Origin: RAM1 sp041905405
GTDB lineage: Bacteria; Pseudomonadota; Gammaproteobacteria; Burkholderiales; Burkholderiaceae_C
NCBI GenBank assembly: GCA_041905405.1
Contig: JAYRLC010000015.1
Coordinates: forward strand, 1 to 64,000
DNA length: 64,000 nucleotides
Reading direction: 5' to 3'
This document shows positions 49,407 through 58,101 of this stretch, piece by piece. Made by a program: the position numbers and the translations under genes. The notes below the pieces were generated by a model. The model was not told the origin of the DNA, made no database searches, and saw only the letters and a list, made by a program, of their open reading frames with translations. Each line of letters begins with the position of its first letter. Within the stretch, counting starts at the first letter, position 1.

Positions 49407-50453
49407 ATGGATGCCGCCGCCACCCCCATCTCCCCGCGCCCGGCCACGGCAGACGCCGCGGTTGAACTGATCGCGCTGACCAAGCGCTATGCCAGCGGCG
49501 CGCCCGCCGTGGACGCGATCAACCTGCGCATCCGAAGCGGCAGCTACTGCTGCCTGCTGGGCCCGTCGGGCTGCGGCAAGAGCACAACGCTGCGCATGGT
49601 CGCAGGGCACGAGTCCGTGACCGGCGGCGACATCCTGCTGGAAGGGCGCAACATCACCGCACTGCCGGCCGCTGCCCGCGGCACGGCCATGATGTTCCAG
49701 AGCTTCGCGCTGTTTCCACACCTGTCCGCGCTGGACAACGTGGCCTTCAGCCTCAAGATGAAAGGCGTCGGCAAGGACGCGCGCCGCAAGCAAGCCCAGG
49801 ACCTGCTGGAGCGCGTGGCCATGGGCCACCTGGCGCAGCGCAAACCCGGCGAGCTGTCGGGCGGCCAGCAGCAGCGCGTGGCGCTGGCGCGCGCGCTCAT
49901 CACGCAGCCGCGCGTGCTGCTGCTGGACGAGCCGCTGTCCGCGCTGGACCCGTTCCTGCGCATCCAGATGCGCGCCGAGCTGCGCCGCTGGCAGAAGGAG
50001 CTGGGCCTGACCTTCATCCACGTGACGCACAGCCAGGAAGAAGCCATGGCCCTGGCCGACACCATGGTGGTCATGAACCACGGCCTGATCGAACAGGTCG
50101 GCTCCCCGCACGAGATCTACAACGCGCCCGCCACCGAGTTCGTCGCGCGCTTCATGGGCGGGCACAACGTCATCGCCACGCCATCGGGCAAGGTTGCCGT
50201 GCGCAACGACCAGATGCTGATCGCACCGGCCAACCCGACGGCGCCGGCCGAAGGGATTGCGGGGCTCGGCGCCACGGTCACGGATGTGGAGTACCAGGGC
50301 ACCTACGTGCTGCTGGGGCTGGACGCACAGACCAGCGCCGGGCCCGTCGGCGTGTCGGTCATGTTGCCCGAGGCCACCTTTGCCCACCGGCCCTACGCCC
50401 CCGGCGAGTCCGTTCACCTGTCATGGCACGCGGCGCACGTGCTGCGCGCCTGA
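49407..50453 (+). CDS. ABC transporter ATP-binding protein (PotA-like)
   Basis: This 348-residue ATPase has Walker A LLGPSGCGKSTTLRMVAG, the signature ELSGGQQQRVALARAL and Walker B VLLLDEPLSALD. A C-terminal TOBE-like regulatory domain (ATVTDVEYQGTYVLLG) is typical of the CUT1/polyamine/iron branch. It energises the importer made by the next three genes. The start ATG at 49407 lacks a strong RBS. Confidence 0.9.
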   Translation: MDAAATPISPRPATADAAVELIALTKRYASGAPAVDAINLRIRSGSYCCLLGPSGCGKSTTLRMVAGHESVTGGDILLEGRNITALPAAARGTAMMFQSFALFPHLSALDNVAFSLKMKGVGKDARRKQAQDLLERVAMGHLAQRKPGELSGGQQQRVALARALITQPRVLLLDEPLSALDPFLRIQMRAELRRWQKELGLTFIHVTHSQEEAMALADTMVVMNHGLIEQVGSPHEIYNAPATEFVARFMGGHNVIATPSGKVAVRNDQMLIAPANPTAPAEGIAGLGATVTDVEYQGTYVLLGLDAQTSAGPVGVSVMLPEATFAHRPYAPGESVHLSWHAAHVLRA

Positions 50454-50496
50454 GCCTTTTTCCATCCACCGCTTCACCAACCCAGGAGTCACCACC

Positions 50497-51771
50497 ATGT
50501 CCGACACCCTCGAACCCCAACACGCCGCCCAGGGCCTGCAGCGCCGCACCGTGCTGACCGGCATGGCCGGCATCCTGGCCACCGGCATGGCGCCGGCCAT
50601 CGGCCAGGAAAAGATCACGCTGCGCTACCTGGGCACGGCCGTGAACCAGGACAAGGCCATCGCCGAGAAGTTCGAGAAGGACACCGGCATCAAGATCCAG
50701 TACGTGGCCGTCACCACCGACGACGTGACCAAGCGTGCCGTCACCGCGCCCAACAGCTTTGACCTGATCGACACCGAATACTTCTCGCTGAAAAAGATCG
50801 TGCCCACCGGCAACCTCAAAGGCATCGACACGAAGAAGATCAAGAACGCAGACAAGATCACCCCGCTGTTCACCAAGGGTGAAGTAGCCGGCAAGAAGGT
50901 CGGGGACCAGGGCACCGCGCCCAAAAAAGTCATGTACCTGGAAGGCGAAAAGAGCAAGAAGTTCAGCGCCGCCCCCACGCAGTTCATGACGCTGATCCCC
51001 ACCGTGTACAACGCCGACACGCTGGGCATCCGACCCGACCTGATCAAGCGCCCGATCACCAGCTGGGCCGAGCTGCTCAACCCCGAATTCAAGGGCAAGG
51101 CCGCGATCCTGAACATCCCTTCCATCGGCATCATGGACGCGGCCATGGTGGTGGAGGCCATGGGCAAGTACAAGTACCCCGACAAGGGCAACATGACCAA
51201 AAAGGAGATCGACCTCACGATCGCCACGCTGATCGAAGCCAAGAAGACCGGCCAGTTCCGCGCGCTGTGGAAGGACTTCAACGAATCGGTCAACCTGATG
51301 GCCTCGGGCGAAGTCGTGATCCAGTCCATGTGGAGCCCCGCCGTGACGGCCGTGCGCACCAAGGGCATCGCCTGCAACTTCCAGCCGCTGAAGGAAGGCT
51401 ACCGCGCCTGGGCCGCCGGCTTTGGCGTGCCGGCCACGCTGTCGGGCAAGAAGCTGGACGGCGCCTATGAGTTCATCAACTGGTTCCTGGACGGCTGGGC
51501 CGGCGCCTACCTGAACCGCCAGGGCTACTACAGCGCCGTGCTGGATACCGCCAAGGCCAAGATGGAAGCCTATGAATGGGCCTACTGGATGGAAGGCAAG
51601 CCCGCCAGCCAGGACATCAAGAGCCCGAACGGGGATGTATTGGCGAAGGCTGGAAGCGTGCGCGACGGCGGCAGCTACGAGGCCCGCATGGGCGGCATCG
51701 CCTGCTGGAACGCGATCATGGACGAGAACGAATACATGGTGAAGAAGTGGAACGAGTTCGTCGCCGCCTGA
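50497..51771 (+). CDS. Periplasmic substrate-binding protein of a PotD-like importer
   Basis: The 424-residue protein has a twin-arginine-like leader (QRRTVLTGMAGILATGMAPA) and a class-II-type binding fold (LRYLGTAVNQDKAIAEKFEK, FDLIDTEYFSLKKIV). It resembles spermidine/putrescine or related solute-binding proteins but is longer. An RBS (CAGGAG) precedes the ATG at 50497. The very lysine-rich surface differs from its neighbours. The substrate is unknown; the racemase gene in the operon points to an amino-acid derivative. Confidence 0.88.
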   Translation: MSDTLEPQHAAQGLQRRTVLTGMAGILATGMAPAIGQEKITLRYLGTAVNQDKAIAEKFEKDTGIKIQYVAVTTDDVTKRAVTAPNSFDLIDTEYFSLKKIVPTGNLKGIDTKKIKNADKITPLFTKGEVAGKKVGDQGTAPKKVMYLEGEKSKKFSAAPTQFMTLIPTVYNADTLGIRPDLIKRPITSWAELLNPEFKGKAAILNIPSIGIMDAAMVVEAMGKYKYPDKGNMTKKEIDLTIATLIEAKKTGQFRALWKDFNESVNLMASGEVVIQSMWSPAVTAVRTKGIACNFQPLKEGYRAWAAGFGVPATLSGKKLDGAYEFINWFLDGWAGAYLNRQGYYSAVLDTAKAKMEAYEWAYWMEGKPASQDIKSPNGDVLAKAGSVRDGGSYEARMGGIACWNAIMDENEYMVKKWNEFVAA

Positions 51772-51775
51772 TGTC

Positions 51776-52675
51776 ATGACACACAGCACCACGTCCCCCC
51801 CCCGAACCCTCGCCGCCTGGTGGCAGGCGGCGCCGTTCACGGCGGTGTTCGTGGTGTTCTTCCTGATCCCGCTGGCCCTCGTGCTGATGGTCAGCTTCTG
51901 GAACTTCAACGAGTACGAGCTGATTCCCGGCTTCACGCTGCGCAACTACCTCGGCATATTCGAGGGATGCGGCGCGCTCACCGAGCATGGCGACCTGTGC
52001 GTCACGCTCAACACTTACCTGTCGACGCTGAAGTTCTGCCTGTTGGTGTGGCTGATCACCCTGGTGCTGGGCTTCAGCGTCGCGTACTTCCTGGCGTTTC
52101 ATGTGCGGTCGTCGGGCATGCAGACCGCGCTGTTCGTGCTGTGCACGGTGCCGTTCTGGACCAGCAACGTGATCCGCATGATCTCGTGGGTACCGCTGCT
52201 GGGCCGCAACGGCCTGGTCAACCAGGGCCTGATGGGACTGGGCCTGGTGGACCAGCCGGTGGAATGGCTGTTGTTTTCGGACTTCTCGGTCGTGCTGGCG
52301 TTCGTGCACCTGTACACCATGTTCATGATCGTGCCGATCTTCAACAGCATGATGCGCATCGACCGCAGCCTGCTGGAGGCCGCCAGCGACAGCGGCGCCA
52401 GCGGCTGGCAGACCCTGTGGAACGTGATCGTGCCGCTTTGCAAAACCGGCATCATCATCGGCTCGATCTTCGTCATCACCATCGTCATGGGCGACTTCGT
52501 GACCATCGGCGTGATGGGCGGGCAGCAGATCGCGTCGGTGGGGAAGATCATCCAGGTGCAGACCTCGTACCTGCAGTTCCCGCTGGCCGCGGCCAACGCC
52601 GTGATCCTGCTGGCCGTGGTGCTCATGATCATCTGGGGCCTCACGCGCCTCGTCGATATTCGCAAGGAGCTGTGA
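51776..52675 (+). CDS. ABC transporter permease (PotB-like)
   Basis: The 299-residue inner-membrane protein of six helices has AAPFTAVFVVFFLIPLALVL as first helix, and the EAA loop LLEAASDSGASGWQTLWNVI which contacts the ATPase. It pairs with the next permease. The gap after the binding-protein stop is 4 bp. Confidence 0.92.
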   Translation: MTHSTTSPPRTLAAWWQAAPFTAVFVVFFLIPLALVLMVSFWNFNEYELIPGFTLRNYLGIFEGCGALTEHGDLCVTLNTYLSTLKFCLLVWLITLVLGFSVAYFLAFHVRSSGMQTALFVLCTVPFWTSNVIRMISWVPLLGRNGLVNQGLMGLGLVDQPVEWLLFSDFSVVLAFVHLYTMFMIVPIFNSMMRIDRSLLEAASDSGASGWQTLWNVIVPLCKTGIIIGSIFVITIVMGDFVTIGVMGGQQIASVGKIIQVQTSYLQFPLAAANAVILLAVVLMIIWGLTRLVDIRKEL

Positions 52676-52677
52676 CC

Positions 52678-53559
52678 ATGCAGGCCCGCACCTCCGACGC
52701 CCGCGCACCAGGCTTCTGGCCTTTGGCGGCGGTCTTCGCCGCGTTCGTGCTGTTCATGTACGGGCCGATGTTCGTGATCTTCATCCTGAGCTTCCAGGGA
52801 CCCGAGGGGGGCCTGACCTTTCCCATGCGCGGGGTGTCGCTGCACTGGTTCCACAAGCTGGCCGAGGGGCTGGGCACGGTGGACATAGGCGCGGCGTTCC
52901 GCCGCTCCCTCATGCTGGGCGCCGTGGTCATGGCCTTCACCGTCGTGCTGTCGGTGCTGGCCGGGCTGGCGTTCCGCAAGAAGCTGGCCGGCGGCAACGC
53001 GCTGTTCTACGTCACCGTGGCCAGCCTCATCATGCCCAGCATCATCGTGTCGCTGGGCATCGGCCTGCAGTTCCGCCTGCTGGACACGGGCATCAAAAGC
53101 CAGCTGAGCGAATCCATGCTGGAGAATTACGGCACCGCGCTGGGCCTTCTGACCTCGGCCCTGGGCGCCCACCTGACCTGGACCTTGCCGTTCGGCCTGC
53201 TCATCATGTTTGCCGTGTTCAACCGCTTCAACCCCGCCTACGAGGAAGCCGCGCGCGACCTGGGCGCCACACCCTGGCAGACCTTCCGCCACGTGGTGCT
53301 GCCGCTGATCGGGCCGTCGGTGGTGGGCATCGGCATGTTCGGCTTCACGCTGAGCTGGGACGAGATCGCGCGCACCTCGCAGGCCATCGGCGACGTCAAC
53401 ACGCTGCCGCTGGAACTGCAGGGCCTGACCTCCACCGTCACCACGCCGGCCATCTATGCGCTGGGCACCGTCACCACCGTCGTGTCATTTGCCGTCATGG
53501 GCGTGGCCGTGGGCCTGGCGCTGTGGCTGGGCCGGCGCCAGAAAAAGGGCGCGCGGTGA
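52678..53559 (+). CDS. ABC transporter permease (PotC-like)
   Basis: This 293-residue protein of six helices has the EAA motif YEEAARDLGATPWQTFRHVV. The start at 52678 comes 2 bp after the previous stop, with AAGGAG upstream. Its stop overlaps the GTG of the GntR gene as GTGA. It completes the four-component importer. Confidence 0.92.
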   Translation: MQARTSDARAPGFWPLAAVFAAFVLFMYGPMFVIFILSFQGPEGGLTFPMRGVSLHWFHKLAEGLGTVDIGAAFRRSLMLGAVVMAFTVVLSVLAGLAFRKKLAGGNALFYVTVASLIMPSIIVSLGIGLQFRLLDTGIKSQLSESMLENYGTALGLLTSALGAHLTWTLPFGLLIMFAVFNRFNPAYEEAARDLGATPWQTFRHVVLPLIGPSVVGIGMFGFTLSWDEIARTSQAIGDVNTLPLELQGLTSTVTTPAIYALGTVTTVVSFAVMGVAVGLALWLGRRQKKGAR

Positions 53560-54263
53560 AAGACGCCGCCACGCCGCTTTCCGATGCCGACATCTACGAG
53601 CGCGTGGTCTCGGCCATCCTGGACCATCGCCTGCCGCCCGGCACGCGCATCGTCGAGGACAAGCTCGCCAGCGCGTTTGGCGTGTCGCGCACGCGCATCC
53701 GCCCGGTGCTGGTGCGGCTGGCCAACGAGCAGGTCGTCACGCTCACGCCCAACCGCGGCGCCACCATCGCGCAGCCCAGCGAACAGGAGGCGCGCGAGGT
53801 GTTCGAGGTGCGCCGCCTGATCGAGCCGCGGCTGGTGGAACTGTTCATCGAACGGGCCACGCCGGCCGACATGAAGCGGCTCAAGGCATGCATCGACGAC
53901 GAGGAGTCGGCCCGCCAGGTGGGCGACATGCGCCGCGCGATCCGCCTGTCAGGCGACTTCCACCTCGTGCTGGCCGAATGCGCAGGCCACCAGACACTGG
54001 GCCGCATCCTGCGCGAGCTGACCTCGCGCACCTCGCTCATCCTCATGACCTACAGCGCGCCCCACGCCAGCGAACGCGAAGAGGCCACGGCCTGCGGCTG
54101 CCGTGAGCACCGCGCGCTGCTGGACGCCATTCGCCTGCACGACGCCAAAGAAGCCTCCCAGCGCATGCGCGACCACCTGTCGCGCCTGGAATCGCAGCTG
54201 CGCTTCACCGGCCCGTCGGACGCCACGCCGGACCTGTCCACGCTGTTCGGCAAAGTCGCCTGA
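53556..54263 (+). CDS. GntR family regulator with FCD domain
   Basis: The 235-residue protein starts at a GTG overlapping the permease stop. The N-terminal winged helix (IYERVVSAILDHRLPPGTRI, then FGVSRTRIRPVLVRLAN) is followed by an all-helical FCD ligand domain (VFEVRRLIEPRLVELF, and the metal-site histidines in DFHLVLAEC, CREHRALLDAI and RMRDHL). FadR-like members bind organic acids with a metal. It probably controls the operon through the repeat at 49343. Confidence 0.92.
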   Translation: MKDAATPLSDADIYERVVSAILDHRLPPGTRIVEDKLASAFGVSRTRIRPVLVRLANEQVVTLTPNRGATIAQPSEQEAREVFEVRRLIEPRLVELFIERATPADMKRLKACIDDEESARQVGDMRRAIRLSGDFHLVLAECAGHQTLGRILRELTSRTSLILMTYSAPHASEREEATACGCREHRALLDAIRLHDAKEASQRMRDHLSRLESQLRFTGPSDATPDLSTLFGKVA

Positions 54264-54284
54264 ACACGACAAGCACGAACCGGC

Positions 54285-55025
54285 ATGCGCCGCCTGCTCG
54301 TCATCAACCCCAACACCTCCGCGTCCGTCAGCGCGCTGCTGCAGGCGCATGTGCAGGCCGCGGCCGGATCGCATGTGCAGGTGCGCACCGTCACGGCCCG
54401 CTTCGGCGCGCCCTACATCGCCGACGAGGCGAGCTACGCCGTGGCGGGCCACGCCACGCTGGACGCCTGGGCCGCGGCGCTGGCCGGCGGCGACCCACCC
54501 GACGCCGTGCTGATCGGCTGCTTTGGTGACCCTGGCCTCATGGCCCTGCGCGAAAGCAGCCCCGCGCCCGCCACCGGCCTGGCGGAGGCCGCCTTCATCG
54601 AGGCGGCGCGCCATGGCCGGTTTGCCATCGTGACCGGCGGCGCGCGCTGGGGCCCGATGCTGCAGCGCCTGGCGCAGGCCCTGGGGCATGGCGCGGCGCT
54701 GGCCGGCATCCATACCGTGGCGCCCACCGGCGCGCAACTCGCAGCCGACCCGGCCGGCGCGCGTGCGCTGCTGGAGCAGGCCTGCCGCGACGCGGTGCGC
54801 CAGCTCGGCGCGCAGGCGGTCATCGTCGGCGGCGCCGGCCTGGCCGGCATGGCTGCGGCTATCCAGCCGGGGCTGGACGTGCCGTTGATCGACAGCGTGC
54901 AGGCCGGCGCGCGCTGGGCACTGCGCACCCACACACCACCACCCGAACGCGCAAAGGCAGGGTTTGACGTGCCCTGGCACCACCTGTCGCCCGAACTCAC
55001 GGCATTGGGCACGCCTGCGGGCTGA
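54285..55025 (+). CDS. Asp/Glu/hydantoin racemase family protein, one catalytic Cys missing
   Basis: The 246-residue protein begins with the family pattern LLVINPNTSASVSALLQ. The first catalytic cysteine is Cys79 (LIGCFGDPGL). The second, expected in the motif GCAGM near residue 183, is Gly (VIVGGAGLAGM). Hydantoin and Asp/Glu racemases need both, so this enzyme may be a one-base variant, a decarboxylase-like relative or inactive. It lies 21 bp after the GntR gene and should be part of the importer operon, suggesting work on the imported compound. Confidence 0.85.
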   Translation: MRRLLVINPNTSASVSALLQAHVQAAAGSHVQVRTVTARFGAPYIADEASYAVAGHATLDAWAAALAGGDPPDAVLIGCFGDPGLMALRESSPAPATGLAEAAFIEAARHGRFAIVTGGARWGPMLQRLAQALGHGAALAGIHTVAPTGAQLAADPAGARALLEQACRDAVRQLGAQAVIVGGAGLAGMAAAIQPGLDVPLIDSVQAGARWALRTHTPPPERAKAGFDVPWHHLSPELTALGTPAG

Positions 55026-55118
55026 ACCGTCCTGCCGGTGGAACGGTGGCAGCTCGCGCGTTGCGTTGACAATCGCGGCCTGCGTCCCCATTTACAAAAC
55101 CTTCACAGGAGGTTCCCC

Positions 55119-55979
55119 ATGTCCACGGCGTCCCAAGTCCAGCAACCCCGCCGCGCCGAGCGGCTCGTCACCGGCCAGCCCACCAGCGACGGCGCAGGCG
55201 TCAAGCTCACGCGCGTGCTCACCCACGACCTGCAGCAGCGGCTGGACCCGTTCCTGATGCTGGACAACTTCGCCAGCGACAACCCCGACGACTACGGCGC
55301 CGGCTTTCCGAGCCACCCGCACCGCGGCTTCGAGACCGTGAGCTACATGCTCACCGGCAACATGCGCCACAAGGACAGCGCGGGCCACGAAGGCCTGATC
55401 ACAGACGGCGGCGTGCAGTGGATGACCGCCGGACGTGGCGTCATCCACAGCGAAATGCCCGAGCAGAAGGACGGCGTGATGGAGGGCTTTCAGCTCTGGC
55501 TGAACCTGCCGGGCAAGGACAAGCTCTGCGCGCCCTGGTACCGCGACATCCAGAGCCCCGACATCCCCGAATACACCACGGACAGCGGCGTGCGCGTGCG
55601 CGTGATCGCGGGCGACAGCAACGGCACCACTGGTGCGGTACAGCGCGACGCGACCCAGCCGCTGTACCTGGACCTGATCTTTCCCGACGGCGGCGGCACG
55701 TTCAGCCAGCTGCTGCCCGCGGGGCACAACGCGTTTGCCTTCGTGTACCGCGGCAGCGTGCAGGTCGCCGGCACGGCCGTGGACCGCAACCGCATGGCCA
55801 TCCTGGCCAACGAAGGCGACGGCGTGACCATCACGGCCACCGGCCCCGCCCGCGCCCTGCTGATCGCCGGGCGGCCGCTGCGCGAGCCGATCGCGCAGTA
55901 CGGGCCGTTCGTGATGAACACGCGCGACGAGCTGATCCAGGCGGTGGAGGATTTCCAGAGCGGGCGGCTGGCGGTGTGA
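55119..55979 (+). CDS. Pirin family protein
   Basis: This 286-residue bicupin has metal ligands in FPSHPHRGFETVSYML (His66 and His68) and GVIHSEMPE (His110 and Glu112), the pirin iron site. Some members are quercetin 2,3-dioxygenases; others bind partners. An RBS (CAGGAGG) precedes the ATG at 55119. It stands alone. Confidence 0.93.
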   Translation: MSTASQVQQPRRAERLVTGQPTSDGAGVKLTRVLTHDLQQRLDPFLMLDNFASDNPDDYGAGFPSHPHRGFETVSYMLTGNMRHKDSAGHEGLITDGGVQWMTAGRGVIHSEMPEQKDGVMEGFQLWLNLPGKDKLCAPWYRDIQSPDIPEYTTDSGVRVRVIAGDSNGTTGAVQRDATQPLYLDLIFPDGGGTFSQLLPAGHNAFAFVYRGSVQVAGTAVDRNRMAILANEGDGVTITATGPARALLIAGRPLREPIAQYGPFVMNTRDELIQAVEDFQSGRLAV

Positions 55980-56051
55980 CGGGTACAAGAGATTTGCAAT
56001 TGAAAACCAAAGCACTCATAAAATGCGGGTTTTTGATCCCGGAGGCTTTGT

Positions 56052-56576
56052 ATGCCCGGCAGCAAACTCGCCTTGAACGACACCGCGCCCCAGCAGCGGC
56101 TTGCCGACCTGATGCACGTCATCCGTGGAGAAAAGGTGTTGCTGGATACTGATCTGGCGGAGCTTTATGGCGTACCGACAAAGGTGCTGAACCAGGCCGT
56201 CAGGCGCAATCTGGAACGCTTTCCCGGTGACTTTATGTTCCAGTTGTCCACAAGCGAAGCGGAAGGCATGCGGTCACAAACTGTGACCGCATCCCGACGG
56301 AACATTGGCGCACCGCCCTACGCCTTCACCGAACAAGGCGTCGCCATGCTATCCAGCGTGCTGCGTTCCCAGCGCGCCGTTGAGGTCAACATTGCGATCA
56401 TGCGCACCTTCGTGCAATTGCGCCGCCTCATGGACTCCAACCGCGACCTGGCGCGCCGCATCGAGGCCATGGAAACACGCTATGACGAGCAGTTCTCGGC
56501 CGTTTTCGACGCCATCAAGCAGCTCGTCGCCGACGACCAGAAGCGCAAGGCAAAACGGCCCATCGGCTTTCTCTGA
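56052..56576 (+). CDS. ORF6N-domain protein
   Basis: The 174-residue protein has an N-terminal ORF6N domain: VIRGEKVLLDTDLAELYGVP, then LNQAVRRNLERFPGDFMFQL and PPYAFTEQGVAMLSSVL. A coiled-coil-like tail ends KAKRPIGFL. ORF6N is common in phage antirepressor-like and mobile-element proteins, but no phage gene is nearby. Base use is somewhat less GC-rich than in the flanking genes, fitting acquisition. A weak RBS (CCGGAGGC) precedes the ATG. Confidence 0.9.
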   Translation: MPGSKLALNDTAPQQRLADLMHVIRGEKVLLDTDLAELYGVPTKVLNQAVRRNLERFPGDFMFQLSTSEAEGMRSQTVTASRRNIGAPPYAFTEQGVAMLSSVLRSQRAVEVNIAIMRTFVQLRRLMDSNRDLARRIEAMETRYDEQFSAVFDAIKQLVADDQKRKAKRPIGFL

Positions 56577-56709
56577 GCCGACTACACCGCGTTCAACCAA
56601 CTTTACACAGCATCACGCCCCGCAAATGGGGCCGATACATGCGCCGCCCACACTTGCCTTCAACCTGATGCCGATGTCCGGCCTCAGGCTCCTCTGAAAG
56701 GAAGCTCGC

Positions 56710-57204
56710 ATGAAACTCGCTCACACCCGTTTGCTGGCCGCCGGCCTGGTCGCCACCTTTGCCGCCGCCGCCATGGCCCAGACGCCGCCCGCGCCGCCCG
56801 CCGACGGCAAGCCCGGCATGCACCAGCGCATGGGCAAGTTCGACCCGGCCAAGATGAAAGAGCGCATGGCGCAGCGTCAGGCCGAACTCAAGCAGAAGCT
56901 GGCCATCACGCCCGCGCAGGAAGGCGCGTGGACGGCCTGGACCGCCGCGCTGCAGCCGCCCGCGGCGCGCCCCGCGCACCCCAGCCGCGAAGAGATCGCC
57001 AAGCTGACCACGCCCCAGCGCATCGACCAGATGCGCGCCATGCGCGCGCAGCGCCAGTCGCAGATGGACAAGCGCGCCGACGCCACCAACACCTTCTACG
57101 CCGCGCTCACGCCCGAGCAGAAGAAGGTGTTTGACGCCGAGACGCTGCGCTTTGGCGGCCACCGCGGTGGCCACGGCGGCCCGGGCATGCACCACCGCGG
57201 CTGA
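56710..57204 (+). CDS. Periplasmic Spy/CpxP-like LTxxQ protein
   Basis: This 164-residue protein has a signal peptide ending AAAMAQ, a basic helical body with two LTxxQ-type motifs (LTTPQRIDQM and LTPEQKKVFD) and a His/Gly-rich tail (GGHRGGHGGPGMHHRG). Spy/CpxP proteins bind misfolded periplasmic proteins or metals. The tail suggests Ni, Cu or Zn binding. An RBS (AAAGGAAGC) precedes the ATG. Confidence 0.88.
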   Translation: MKLAHTRLLAAGLVATFAAAAMAQTPPAPPADGKPGMHQRMGKFDPAKMKERMAQRQAELKQKLAITPAQEGAWTAWTAALQPPAARPAHPSREEIAKLTTPQRIDQMRAMRAQRQSQMDKRADATNTFYAALTPEQKKVFDAETLRFGGHRGGHGGPGMHHRG

Positions 57205-57213
57205 TCCGCGCGG

Positions 57214-58005
57214 TCACAGCAGGCCCTGCGCGTCGTCCCCGGCCGGCGGCTCGGGGGTGGCGCGCGCCAGGGCCAGCCAGGCTGCGAACGGCAGCCCCGC
57301 CTCATGCGGCATCGCGCGCCGCGGCGCGGGGCGCACCACCTGCAGCCGCAGCGCGCCCGTGGCGGCCTGCACGGCCTGCATCACCCCGAACGGCGCGGGG
57401 ATCTCGCTCGCATCGCCGATCTCGCGACCCCTGGCATCGCGCCCCAGCACGTACCAGCATTCACTGCCCATGGCCAGGTAGGCGCCGCGCTTGGCGCGCG
57501 TGCGCGACGTGTCGCGCAGCTCGCCCAAGAGGTCCGCGCGGCGCACCTTCACCTCGTGCACCGCGGGCGCCAGGTAGCCCGCCACCGTGGTGTTGCGGAT
57601 CGAAAACACGTCGGGCCGCGCCACCACCCAGCGACGCACGGGTGCCGCCGGATCATCACCGGGTTCGTCCACCGGCGCGCGCAGGCTCAGCCCCGTGAAG
57701 GCCGTGCGCCCGGCCCGCTGCATGTGGCGCACGACGGTGGCCACCAGCGCCTCGTGCTGGTCGTAGGCCGCGCGGTTGCGCTGCTGTGCGCGGGCCAGCG
57801 CCGCGATGCCCGCGTCGCTCAGGCGCAGCGCATCGCGCAGGATGCCCTGCGTATCGGGCAACTGCACGCGCAGCAGCAGGCCGCCGGCCAGCAGGTCCAC
57901 CTCGATCGGGTCCAGACAAGGCCAGCCGGCCGAGCGGTACAGCTCGCGCAGGCGGCGCGCATGGGTGCGGGGCAACAGGGGTGGAACAGGCGGCTGGTCG
58001 TCCAT
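57214..58005 (-). CDS. Uncharacterised protein with a PD-(D/E)XK-like motif
   Basis: The 263-residue protein has no named family that I recognise. The central region reads ARPDVFSIRNTTVAG, then AVHEVKVRRADLLGEL and KRGAYLAMGSECWYVL. The Asp, Glu-Val-Lys spacing and following aromatic strand look like a PD-(D/E)XK nuclease core. The N-terminal 110 residues are helical. I chose the ATG at 58005; a TTG at 58059 would put the FNR-like box inside the gene. No methylase or partner is next to it, so a restriction role is not supported. Confidence 0.65.
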   Translation of the reverse strand: MDDQPPVPPLLPRTHARRLRELYRSAGWPCLDPIEVDLLAGGLLLRVQLPDTQGILRDALRLSDAGIAALARAQQRNRAAYDQHEALVATVVRHMQRAGRTAFTGLSLRAPVDEPGDDPAAPVRRWVVARPDVFSIRNTTVAGYLAPAVHEVKVRRADLLGELRDTSRTRAKRGAYLAMGSECWYVLGRDARGREIGDASEIPAPFGVMQAVQAATGALRLQVVRPAPRRAMPHEAGLPFAAWLALARATPEPPAGDDAQGLL

Positions 58006-58045
58006 TGATCCGGCATTGTGCGGCCCCAGTGAACGCCGGGCCGCG

Positions 58046-58059
58046 TTGATCTGCGTCAA
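58046..58059. promoter_or_regulatory. FNR/ANR-like box 3
   Basis: TTGAT-CTGC-GTCAA lies between the nuclease-like gene (start 58005, minus) and DUF2189 (start 58102, plus), centred 49 bp before the latter start. Confidence 0.65.
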
Positions 58060-58101
58060 CCGCCGGCGAACCCCGACACCTAGACTCGGTCAGAGCCCCC
58101 C

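Noticed and set aside
57205..58059. Restriction-modification system around the nuclease-like gene
   Set aside because: No methyltransferase, specificity subunit or helicase lies within several kilobases.
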